A stretch of 8,316 bases of DNA from an uncultured Gammaproteobacteria bacterium (GCA_903866355.1 CAIPNE010000759.1:1-8316); one strand, 5' to 3'; counted from the stretch's first letter, positions 1 through 5,520 are shown. Translations and numbers: made by a program. Notes: a model not told the origin generated them from the sequence alone.

Positions 1-241
1 AATCTCCACCGACAACCTCGTGCTCGCGCTCAAAGGTACCGACGACAATATCAAAGCGAAAATCTTCAAGAACATGTCGCAACGGGCCGGTGACACGCTG
101 CGCGAGGACTTGGAAACGCGCGGCCCGGTGAAACTCTCGGACGTCGAGACGGCGCAGAAGGACATCATTACGATCGCGCGTCGCCTGGCCGACGAGGGTC
201 AAATTAGTTTGGGCGGGGCAGGCAGCGAGGCCATGCTTTAA
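1..241 (+). CDS. fliG: Flagellar motor switch protein FliG, C-terminal fragment (5' truncated)
   Basis: The last 79 codons of fliG; the gene runs in from the left edge, first full codon at position 2. FliG is the rotor protein of the cytoplasmic C-ring that contacts the stator and, through FliM, converts CheY-P binding into a change of rotation direction. The visible part is the end of the C-terminal (torque) domain: it reads LVLALKGTDDNIKAKIFKNM, then SQRAGDTLREDLETRGPVKL and AQKDIITIARRLADEGQI, which are highly conserved FliG blocks. The charged helix contains the Lys/Arg and Asp/Glu residues (around KGTDD and REDLE) known in the family to face the stator. The protein ends in GGAGSEAML, and its TAA stop directly abuts the ATG of fliH, so the two are surely cotranscribed. 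The true start lies outside the window. Confidence 0.97.
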   Translation, partial: ISTDNLVLALKGTDDNIKAKIFKNMSQRAGDTLREDLETRGPVKLSDVETAQKDIITIARRLADEGQISLGGAGSEAML

Positions 242-904
242 ATGGCCACTTCCCGCATTACGCCGGCCGACCAAGCCAGCGGGGCCGTGCGCTTCGCGCT
301 GCCCCAAATGGCCGGGCCGATCGCCGGGCAGTCGGTCAAAGCGGCCGAAGCCCCGCCCGTACCGGTGGGGCCGGAGCTCGCCGAATTACGGCGTCTGGCC
401 TACGCCGAAGCTTATGCGAAAGGTTACGCCGAGGGCCACGAAGAAGGCCGCGCCCGTGGGCTGCAGGAGGCGCAAGCACTGGCCGTGCGCCTCGCTGGCA
501 TCATGGACCAACTAGGCCAACCGTTGGCTGAGGTCGATGCGGCGGTGATCGAAGCCGTGTCTGATTTGGCCGTCCTCATCGCACGCCATCTGGTGCGACG
601 AGAATTGAAGGCTAATCCTGGAGAAATCGTGGGGGTGGTGCGAGAAACCATGCGGCATTTGCCGGTGGCACCGCGCGCTGCGCGCATTCGCCTCCACCCG
701 GAAGATGCAGACCTCATCCAAGCGGCGTTTGCCTTGGGTGAGGACACCCGCAGTTGGCGCCTAGAAGCGGACCCCCTGATGACCCGTGGTGGTTGTATTG
801 TCGAAACCGATGTCTCGCGCATCGACGCCTCGGTGGAGTCGCGACTGGCGGCGATTGCCTCGCGCATGTTGGGTGGCGATCGGGAGAGCGACCGTGAGCA
901 TTGA
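242..904 (+). CDS. fliH: Flagellar assembly protein FliH (export ATPase regulator)
   Basis: 220 aa, within the usual FliH range. FliH binds and restrains the export ATPase FliI and tethers the FliI-FliJ-substrate complex to the C-ring (via FliN) and the export gate. The N-terminal part (about 1-45) is Ala/Pro-rich and low in conservation, as in other FliH proteins. Residues 57-73 carry an unbroken small-residue ladder, A57-G61-G65-G69-G73 at four-residue spacing, within an Ala/Glu-rich helix; such GxxxG ladders are a known FliH hallmark. The C-terminal half (about 95-215) matches the FliH/HrpE-type domain, with VSDLAVLIARHLVRRELKAN and the GGCIVETDVSRIDASVESRL block. The ATG immediately follows the fliG stop; a modest GAGG lies 11 nt upstream (227-230). 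The 3' end overlaps the fliI start by 11 nt. Identity rests on motif, size and position between fliG and fliI. Confidence 0.95.
   Translation: MATSRITPADQASGAVRFALPQMAGPIAGQSVKAAEAPPVPVGPELAELRRLAYAEAYAKGYAEGHEEGRARGLQEAQALAVRLAGIMDQLGQPLAEVDAAVIEAVSDLAVLIARHLVRRELKANPGEIVGVVRETMRHLPVAPRAARIRLHPEDADLIQAAFALGEDTRSWRLEADPLMTRGGCIVETDVSRIDASVESRLAAIASRMLGGDRESDREH
882..888 (+). promoter_or_regulatory. Ribosome binding site that fixes the fliI start
   Basis: GGGAGAG lies 5 nt before the GTG at 894 and inside the end of fliH. It supports a GTG start at 894 rather than the longer open frame, which extends upstream to 786 inside fliH and would give a non-conserved extension of 36 residues. Confidence 0.6.
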
Positions 905-2246
905 ACGCTCCGCGGCCGAGCGCTGGCTGCCGGCGCTCGCCACACGCGCGGCGCGGCTTGCCGAGCCACCCCGTCTGTTGGTGGAGGGGAAGCTCACGCG
1001 GATGGTCGGCCTGACCCTCGAAGCGGTGGGCTGCGAGGCGGCGATTGGCGATCGCTGCGTGGTGATGAACCGCTTGGGCGGGCAGGTTGATACCGAAGTG
1101 GTGGGCTTTGACGGAGAAAGTCTGTTTCTCATGCCCACTGGCAATACGCAGGGACTGGCGCCTAACGCGCGCGTTATTCCCTACGGTGGGGCCGGTGAGG
1201 TGGCGGTTGGGCCGGGCTTGTTAGGTCGCGTGATCGATGGCAGCGGCCAGCCCATCGATGGCCGCGGGCCGCTGGTTGCCGACGAACGTCAGTCCTTGGC
1301 CGGCGTACCGCTCAACCCGCTCCAACGTGGCTCCATCCGGGAGGCCATGGATGTTGGCGTGCGGTCGATTAACGCCTTGTTGACGGTGGGGCGAGGCCAG
1401 CGCATTGGCCTGTTTGCGGGGAGCGGCGTGGGTAAGAGCGTGCTGCTGGGCATGATGACGCGTTATGCCAAAGCTGATGTGATCGTGGTGGGCTTGGTGG
1501 GTGAACGCGGTCGCGAAGTCAAAGAATTCATTGATGACATTTTGGGCCCCGAGGGCTTGGCGCGCGCGGTAGTGGTGGCCACCCCGGCCGACAACCCACC
1601 GCTGATGCGCATGCACGGGGCGACTATCTCCACCGCGATTGCCGAATATTTTCGCGATCAAGGTAAGCACGTGCTGCTGCTCATGGATTCTCTCACCCGC
1701 TACGCCCAGGCCCAGCGCGAAATTGCGCTCACTATTGGCGAGCCGCCGGCGACCCGCGGTTATCCGCCCTCGGTGTTTGCGCGTCTGCCACAGTTAGTGG
1801 AACGGGCTGGGATGGGCGTGAATGGCCGGGGTTCCATTACCGCTTTCTATACGGTGCTGACCGAAGGTGACGACAACAACGACCCGGTAGCCGACAACGC
1901 ACGGGCGATCCTCGATGGCCATATCGTACTGGCGCGCCCGCTGGCCGAACGCGGACAATATCCAGCCATCGACATCGAAGCCTCTATTAGTCGTGTGATG
2001 AATATGGTGACCACCCCCGAGCATCTGGCACAGGCCCGAAAATTCCGACACTACTATTCACTCTACGAGCAAAATCAGGATCTCTTTAATGTGGGCGCTT
2101 ATCAGGCGGGGACTAACCCAGAGCTGGATCGTGCCGTGGCGTTGCGGGGCGTGCTCACCGCTTTTATGCGCCAAGATCCGGACCAATCAGTGGGTAGTGC
2201 CGATGCGCTCGACATGCTGAACAAAATTTTCCCGGCTGCGGCGTGA
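894..2246 (+). CDS. fliI: Flagellum-specific export ATPase FliI
   Basis: 450 aa from the GTG at 894, the normal FliI length. FliI is the cytoplasmic hexameric ATPase of the flagellar type III export system, related to the F1 ATPase beta subunit; it helps unfold and load substrates at the gate. Features: an N-terminal beta-barrel-like region (about 25-95); Walker A AGSGVGKS at 175-182 with Lys181; the catalytic-Glu segment GERGREVKEF at 203-212; Walker B VLLLMD at 260-265 with Asp265, followed by SLTRYAQAQREIAL; and a C-terminal segment with EHLAQARKFRHYYSLYEQNQ. The GTG start is chosen because of the GGGAGAG site 5 nt upstream and because the next upstream start would lie deep in fliH. The gene overlaps fliH by 11 nt, which suggests translational coupling of the two interacting partners. 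No key residue is missing. Confidence 0.98.
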   Translation: MSIERSAAERWLPALATRAARLAEPPRLLVEGKLTRMVGLTLEAVGCEAAIGDRCVVMNRLGGQVDTEVVGFDGESLFLMPTGNTQGLAPNARVIPYGGAGEVAVGPGLLGRVIDGSGQPIDGRGPLVADERQSLAGVPLNPLQRGSIREAMDVGVRSINALLTVGRGQRIGLFAGSGVGKSVLLGMMTRYAKADVIVVGLVGERGREVKEFIDDILGPEGLARAVVVATPADNPPLMRMHGATISTAIAEYFRDQGKHVLLLMDSLTRYAQAQREIALTIGEPPATRGYPPSVFARLPQLVERAGMGVNGRGSITAFYTVLTEGDDNNDPVADNARAILDGHIVLARPLAERGQYPAIDIEASISRVMNMVTTPEHLAQARKFRHYYSLYEQNQDLFNVGAYQAGTNPELDRAVALRGVLTAFMRQDPDQSVGSADALDMLNKIFPAAA

Positions 2247-2262
2247 GCGTTGGCGGGGTGCC

Positions 2263-2688
2263 GTGAAGAAATCGGGACGTGTACAGCGCTTGGCCAATCT
2301 CTCGGCGACTGCCGAGCAGATCTCAGCCCAAGCACTGGCACGGGCCACCGAAGAAGTGTCCCGGCTGGAACGGCAGATTGGCGACCTGCAAGGGTATCGG
2401 GATGAATATCTACGCCCGTTGCGCGAAGCGGGCGCGACCGCGGTGGGTGGCTATCAAGTGCAGAAATTGCGCTTGTTTGTGGGCCGCATCGAAGAAGCCC
2501 TAGCGCTGATCGAACGCAAAAAAAAGCTGGCGGAGACCAATCGCGAACGCGAGCGCGCCGTGTGGATGGAGCAGCGCCGCCGTGCTTTGTTGATGAACAA
2601 AGTGGCGCAGCGCGCCCGCACGGAGGAAGAAGCCCATGCTGAACGCACGCTGCAACGTGAAATCGATGACCGGCCCCCACGGCCGTGA
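2263..2688 (+). CDS. fliJ: Flagellar export chaperone/stalk protein FliJ
   Basis: 141 aa, close to the usual size of about 147. FliJ is a small coiled-coil protein that sits in the centre of the FliI hexamer like the gamma subunit of F1, contacts the FlhA export gate and recycles chaperones. The sequence is almost entirely charged amphipathic helix: one helix over about 15-55 (ISAQALARATEEVSRLERQI) and another over about 65-130 (KLRLFVGRIEEALALIERKK, then Arg/Glu-rich repeats), which fits the two-helix antiparallel coiled coil of the family. It starts at GTG, 16 nt after the fliI stop; only a weak GGCGGGG precedes it, so coupling to fliI is likely. FliJ is poorly conserved in sequence, so the call leans on size, coiled-coil character and its place directly after fliI. 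A probable terminator follows immediately. Confidence 0.9.
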   Translation: MKKSGRVQRLANLSATAEQISAQALARATEEVSRLERQIGDLQGYRDEYLRPLREAGATAVGGYQVQKLRLFVGRIEEALALIERKKKLAETNRERERAVWMEQRRRALLMNKVAQRARTEEEAHAERTLQREIDDRPPRP

Positions 2689-2695
2689 GGACCGG

Positions 2696-2733
2696 CCAGC
2701 CGGGTTAAGCCGCGGCGGCTGGACGCTTTTTTT
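2696..2733 (+). terminator. Probable rho-independent terminator of the fliG-H-I-J transcript
   Basis: A perfect 7-bp stem, CCAGCCG (2696-2702) with CGGCTGG (2716-2722), has a 13-nt GC-rich loop and is followed after 4 nt by seven T residues (2727-2733). It starts 8 nt after the fliJ stop and reads only in the plus direction, because the opposite side has no T-tract. The 3' arm and T-tract lie inside the final codons of the minus-strand cupin gene, where the T-run codes for Lys-Lys. The 4-nt gap before the T-run and the largish loop weaken it somewhat. Confidence 0.55.
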
Positions 2734-3061
2734 CCACTAGAATTTCCCGGTAACGGGTTGTTCCAGCGTTGCGTGCGCTGTGAGTGGCAGGCACCCGCAA
2801 GCCTTTGTCGTCAGAGGAGATAAGCTCACCGTTGGTGCAATGAAATGCGAAACTCGCGCCCGCGAGGGCGTCGAAACCCCCTAACGGTTGGTCGTCCGCA
2901 TCAAAAACTTCGAGGTGCGTGCCGTCCAGCACATAAAAAACATAATCCAGCCGGTGGGTGTGGCAGGGGGTGGTGGCGCCTGGCTCTAGTTCAAATTCCC
3001 AAATAATGAGGCTTTCGTCCTCAAAGACTTTGCGGGTGCCAACTGCATCTTTTACGTCCAT
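2705..3061 (-). CDS. Small single-domain cupin protein, function unknown
   Basis: 118 aa, one cupin beta-barrel. Motif 1 is seen at 28-47: G28, then PCHTHRLDYVFYVLDG, giving metal-ligand candidates His34 and His36; the usual Glu ligand position is occupied by Asp39. Motif 2 is seen as VPATHSARNAG (90-100) with His94. It probably binds one divalent metal in the cytoplasm; no signal peptide or membrane segment is seen. Cupins of this size include sugar isomerases, dioxygenases and simple ligand binders, and nothing in the sequence picks one. It lies 2 nt downstream of the UDP-glucuronate decarboxylase-like gene on the same strand, with an excellent ribosome binding site inside the end of that gene, so the two are very likely cotranscribed and coupled. 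A role in nucleotide-sugar or glycan metabolism is therefore plausible but unproven. The C-terminus (RPAAAA) overlaps the fliJ terminator DNA. Confidence 0.85.
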   Translation of the reverse strand: MDVKDAVGTRKVFEDESLIIWEFELEPGATTPCHTHRLDYVFYVLDGTHLEVFDADDQPLGGFDALAGASFAFHCTNGELISSDDKGLRVPATHSARNAGTTRYREILVEKKRPAAAA

Positions 3062-3063
3062 TT

Positions 3064-4071
3064 TCAGGCTCCTTGGTGATTGCCGCGCGCGTCGTCACCG
3101 TGCGTCAGCAGGGTATCGAAATAACGGATGGTACGGGCTAAGCCCTCGCGTAGTGGAATGTGCGGTGTCCACGCCAACGTGTCGCGCGCCAGGGTGATGT
3201 CAGGACAGCGTTGCCGGGGGTCATCGCTGGGCAACGGGTGATAGCTCAGCTGGGTGTGTGAGCCGGTGAGCTCAATCACCAACTCGGCCAGTTGGGCGAT
3301 GGTAAATTCGTTGGGGTTGCCTAGATTCACGGGTCCAATGACGGCGGCCGGCGCGTCCATTAGGGCAACGAGTCCCTCAATGAGGTCCTCAACGTAACAG
3401 AAAGAACGGGTTTGCTGGCCATCGCCGTACAGCGTAATGGGCTGGTTGCGCAGCGCCTGCACAATAAAATTAGACACTACCCGGCCGTCGTTAGGGTGCA
3501 TGCGTGGCCCATAGGTATTAAAGATTCGAGCCACTTTAATGGCTACGCCGTATTGTCGGTGGTAATCGAAGAACAGCGTTTCGGCACAACGTTTGCCTTC
3601 GTCGTAGCACGCGCGCAGACCAATCGGATTGGTGTGACCCCAATAGCTTTCGACTTGCGGATGCTGATTAGGGTCGCCGTAGACCTCGCTGGTGGACGCC
3701 TGCAGAATTTTGGCGCCCGTGCGCATGGCAAGGTCCAACATGTTAATGGCCCCATGCACGCAGGTTTTGATCGTTTGCACGGGGTTGTGCTGGTAGTGCA
3801 CCGGCGAGGCGGGGCAGGCGAGGTTGTAGATTTCATCGACTTCTACGTGCAGCGGCTGGGTGACGTCGTGGCGCAAGAATTCGAACCGCGGTTGGCTGTG
3901 CAGGCTAAGCAAGTTGTCTTTCGAGCCCGTAAAGAGGTTGTCGACGCAGAGGACATCGTCGCCCCGTGCTAACAAACGCTCACACAAATGAGACCCAAGG
4001 AAACCGGCCCCGCCGGTGACGAGGATCCGGCGTGGTGTTTTAAAGCCCGCGTTAGCAGCGCGTGGGTTCAT
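3064..4071 (-). CDS. UDP-glucuronate decarboxylase-like protein (UDP-xylose synthase family, extended SDR)
   Basis: 335 aa from the ATG at 4071. The UXS family oxidises UDP-glucuronate at C4 with bound NAD+, decarboxylates it and re-reduces the product to UDP-xylose. Visible features: nucleotide-binding TGGAGFLG at 19-26 after a short N-terminal stretch; the acidic ribose-binding VDN end of beta-2 at about 43-45; [12 protein letters not shown] (83-94); STSEVYG (126-132) with the catalytic Thr/Ser and Glu129; the YDEGK active-site Tyr156 and Lys160; then [34 protein letters not shown], and the [10 protein letters not shown] block near the C-terminus. HPNDGR together with PVHYQ and DDPRQR is typical of UXS rather than GalE or RmlB. 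The related bifunctional ArnA domain, which stops at the 4-keto-pentose, cannot be strictly excluded. An in-frame ATG at 4098 would add 9 residues, but it has no ribosome binding site and lies in the fliK promoter. Confidence 0.9.
   Translation of the reverse strand: MNPRAANAGFKTPRRILVTGGAGFLGSHLCERLLARGDDVLCVDNLFTGSKDNLLSLHSQPRFEFLRHDVTQPLHVEVDEIYNLACPASPVHYQHNPVQTIKTCVHGAINMLDLAMRTGAKILQASTSEVYGDPNQHPQVESYWGHTNPIGLRACYDEGKRCAETLFFDYHRQYGVAIKVARIFNTYGPRMHPNDGRVVSNFIVQALRNQPITLYGDGQQTRSFCYVEDLIEGLVALMDAPAAVIGPVNLGNPNEFTIAQLAELVIELTGSHTQLSYHPLPSDDPRQRCPDITLARDTLAWTPHIPLREGLARTIRYFDTLLTHGDDARGNHQGA
3069..3074 (-). promoter_or_regulatory. Strong ribosome binding site for the cupin gene
   Basis: On the minus strand AAGGAG lies 7 nt before the ATG at 3061, within the last codons of the upstream decarboxylase-like gene. 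This is one of the best Shine-Dalgarno matches in the window, and it supports the cupin ORF being a real, well-translated gene rather than a shadow. Confidence 0.75.
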
Positions 4072-4081
4072 CGTGGGGGGT

Positions 4082-4087
4082 CCACCT
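4082..4087 (-). promoter_or_regulatory. Probable ribosome binding site of the UXS-like gene
   Basis: AGGTGG on the minus strand lies 10 nt before the ATG at 4071. No comparable site precedes the alternative ATG at 4098, so the shorter start is favoured. Confidence 0.45.
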
Positions 4088-4091
4088 AAGG

Positions 4092-4108
4092 TTGGCACAT
4101 GCGTTGCA
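4092..4108 (+). promoter_or_regulatory. Sigma-54 (RpoN) promoter of fliK
   Basis: TTGGCACATGCGTTGCA matches the sigma-54 consensus YTGGCACG-N4-TTGCW at 12 of 13 defined positions. The GG of the -24 element (4094-4095) and the GC of the -12 element (4106-4107) have the required spacing. Transcription would start near 4119, giving a leader of about 27 nt before the fliK ATG. Sigma-54 control of class II flagellar genes by an activator such as FleQ is established in Pseudomonas and Vibrio. The activator site cannot be located here. Confidence 0.85.
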
Positions 4109-4136
4109 ATCTAGCAGTCATACACCCAACACGGAA
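4108..4136 (-). promoter_or_regulatory. Candidate divergent promoter for the UXS-cupin pair
   Basis: Two weak possibilities lie in the same DNA on the minus strand. One is a sigma-70-like extended -10 TGCTAGATT (4116 down to 4108), with a poor -35 TTCCGT (4136-4131) 17 nt upstream. The other is a sigma-54-like element TTGGGTGTATGACTGCT (4129-4113) with correct GG/GC spacing but a degenerate -24 box. Either would start RNA at about 4101-4102 toward the UXS-like gene. Some promoter must exist here, because the flanking genes point the other way, but neither match is strong. Confidence 0.3.
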
Positions 4137-4145
4137 CCCGTGACC

Positions 4146-5363
4146 ATGTCCAACGCGATTGCCAATCGACCGCCCGTGAGCGCGCCACAGATCGAAAAAA
4201 ATACATCAATCCAAAGAGATAACGCGGGTTCGGCGAACGGCGAAGGGCGAGATTTCAGCTCAACACTGAAAGCCTTCGACGAGGCCCGAGCGGCAGATGC
4301 GGCAAAGAGCGCCCCGGAGGCGGCAACGGTGGTCCCCGAATTGCCGCGGGTTGCCGCGCCAGATGCCACCGCCGACGTCGCGACCGGTGTCGTGGCCGAC
4401 GCCTTGACCGACGCCTTGACCGGCACCGCGGCAGATGCTTTGGCCGGCACCGTGGCGGACGCTCTGACCGACGCCAGCCCGGTCGCGGCGGCCAGTGCGG
4501 GTGATGCCGGCGCGACCGCGGTGATCGCCAGCGTTTTAAATCTACCCGTGGAGCTACCCCGCGCGTTCGTCGCGGTAACCGCCACCCAACTGCGGCCCGA
4601 TGCGCGCATGGCGGCGCAGTTTTCGGCTACCGCGCCGAGTCAATTTTCGAGCAAGTCGCCGACCACTGCTGGCCCAGCCAACCACGCCGCAGGGCCCGCC
4701 GTGGCACCGGCCGGTCCGCCCTTGGACGACGCTTCTGTGGCGCCCGACGCTGATTCCGTGGGGCCAACCCCACCTGCCTTTAAGTTGGATGCGCCCTTAT
4801 CGGGTGGCTCGCCACTGGACCTCGATGCCCCAGGCCTAGATGTGGGCGTTACCCCCGCCGTTGGCTTGACCCCCCAGCAAACGGCGCAGGCGGCGGCCCT
4901 GCACGAGCGTCACGCCGCCGGGGTGCTACACCTCGATACACAGTTGCCGCTGCAGACCCCGCGCTTCGCGGAGGGCTTTGGGCAGCAGGTCGTGGTATTG
5001 GCTCAAAATGGTATCCAGCAAGCCCAGATGTCGCTGAATCCGCCAGAATTGGGGCCCATTGATGTCCGCATTACCTTCCACAATGACGAGGCCAGCGTAC
5101 AAATTGCGGCCGCCAGTGGTCTGGCGCGCGAGACCATCCAAGAAGCCTTACCTCGGCTGCGCGAACTGATGGATTCCGCCGGGGTGCGGCTGAATGACGC
5201 GGGCGTGTTTGCCCAATTACCGCAACGCGAACAATCCCCGCAGGGCCAAGTCCGCAGCGACTGGCTGATAGGGCAGCGTCAGGGGGGCAACGCCTCCTTT
5301 GACGTCGCCACCGTGGCACCCACGTTATTGCGGCGGGTCGGCCTGATCGACGCCTACGCTTGA
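4146..5363 (+). CDS. fliK: Flagellar hook-length control protein FliK
   Basis: 405 aa from the ATG at 4146. FliK is exported during hook assembly, measures hook length and switches the export gate (via FlhB) from rod/hook to filament substrates. The N-terminal two-thirds is long, Ala/Pro/Asp-rich and of low complexity, as expected for the secreted ruler part, with octapeptide repeats at about 81-112. The C-terminal Flg_hook domain (about 260-375) contains FGQQVVVLAQNGIQQAQMSL and the diagnostic LNPPELGPI at 297-305, followed by VRITFHNDEASVQI and LPRLRELMDSAGV. A longer frame opens at 4062, but it would begin upstream of the sigma-54 promoter, so the start must lie after about 4119. The ATG at 4146 has a weak GGAA 9 nt upstream; GTG at 4140 is the alternative. 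The gene is separated from fliJ by the opposite-strand UXS-cupin pair and has its own promoter. Confidence 0.93.
   Translation: MSNAIANRPPVSAPQIEKNTSIQRDNAGSANGEGRDFSSTLKAFDEARAADAAKSAPEAATVVPELPRVAAPDATADVATGVVADALTDALTGTAADALAGTVADALTDASPVAAASAGDAGATAVIASVLNLPVELPRAFVAVTATQLRPDARMAAQFSATAPSQFSSKSPTTAGPANHAAGPAVAPAGPPLDDASVAPDADSVGPTPPAFKLDAPLSGGSPLDLDAPGLDVGVTPAVGLTPQQTAQAAALHERHAAGVLHLDTQLPLQTPRFAEGFGQQVVVLAQNGIQQAQMSLNPPELGPIDVRITFHNDEASVQIAAASGLARETIQEALPRLRELMDSAGVRLNDAGVFAQLPQREQSPQGQVRSDWLIGQRQGGNASFDVATVAPTLLRRVGLIDAYA
4386..4475 (+). repeat. Imperfect 24-bp tandem repeats inside fliK
   Basis: Units at 4386-4409, 4422-4445 and 4446-4469, with a 12-bp half unit at 4410-4421 that is an exact copy of 4398-4409 (GACGCCTTGACC twice in a row). 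In protein they read GVVADALT, DALT, GTAADALA, GTVADALT, then DASP: an octapeptide of the form G-[TV]-[VA]-A-D-A-L-[TA]. They lie in the disordered ruler portion of FliK, where repeat gain or loss would be tolerated. Confidence 0.8.
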
Positions 5364-5455
5364 GCCAGGCTGCGCGCGTCAAGACCCCGTCGCGGAAGCC
5401 GTAAAACTGGCTGCGAGTGAGTCAAGACGCTGGCAAATTCGGTCGTGAGGAAAAC

Positions 5456-5484
5456 TAACCTTTTGAATTTTAATATTAATTAAT
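5456..5484 (+). promoter_or_regulatory. AT-rich tract with a near-consensus IHF site upstream of fliL
   Basis: In a GC-rich genome, 5461-5486 has only one G and no C until its edge. It contains the palindromes TTAATATTAA (5470-5479) and ATTAATTAAT (5475-5484). TAACCTTTTGAAT (5456-5468) matches the reverse form of the IHF consensus (YAANNNNTTGATW) at all but one defined position. It sits about 45-57 nt upstream of the predicted fliL transcription start, where IHF typically bends DNA at sigma-54 promoters. Binding is inferred, not shown. The rest of the 169-nt gap between fliK and fliL shows no gene and no convincing terminator. Confidence 0.45.
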
Positions 5485-5485
5485 T

Positions 5486-5502
5486 TCGGCATGTTGTTTG
5501 CT
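5486..5502 (+). promoter_or_regulatory. Sigma-54 (RpoN) promoter of the fliL-M-N-O-P operon
   Basis: TCGGCATGTTGTTTGCT fits YTGGCACG-N4-TTGCW with 11 of 13 defined bases, including the essential GG (5488-5489) and GC (5500-5501) at the correct spacing and a perfect TTGCT -12 box. The start would be near 5513, leaving a 20-nt leader with the fliL ribosome binding site. An RpoN-dependent fliL operon promoter is known in Pseudomonas and Vibrio. The match is somewhat weaker than the fliK promoter in the -24 box. Confidence 0.78.
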
Positions 5503-5520
5503 TGGTGCGTCTCCAACAAA

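Noticed and set aside
424..969. Minus-strand open frame of 181 codons opposite fliH/fliI
   Set aside because: It is Arg/Ser/Ala-rich antisense of well-supported fliH, has no recognisable domain, and is explained by high G+C keeping stops rare.
2102..2680. Minus-strand open frame of 192 codons opposite fliJ and the end of fliI
   Set aside because: Low-complexity composition with no family motif; it lies fully opposite conserved genes.
3412..3972. Plus-strand open frame of 186 codons opposite the UXS-like gene
   Set aside because: The minus strand carries full catalytic and binding motifs of a known family; the plus-strand frame is its shadow.
2689..4145. UXS-cupin pair as a recent mobile insertion
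   Set aside because: No flanking direct or inverted repeats, transposase or integrase remnants are visible, and base composition looks like the neighbours; only the orientation is unusual.
5364..5411. Possible terminator after fliK (GCCAG at 5364-5368 with CTGGC at 5407-5411)
   Set aside because: Only a 5-bp stem with a loop of nearly 40 nt and no following T-tract; not convincing.
5408..5445. Other sigma-54-like TGG/TGGC sequences upstream of the fliL promoter
   Set aside because: No GC dinucleotide at the required distance downstream of the GG, so the -12 box is missing.
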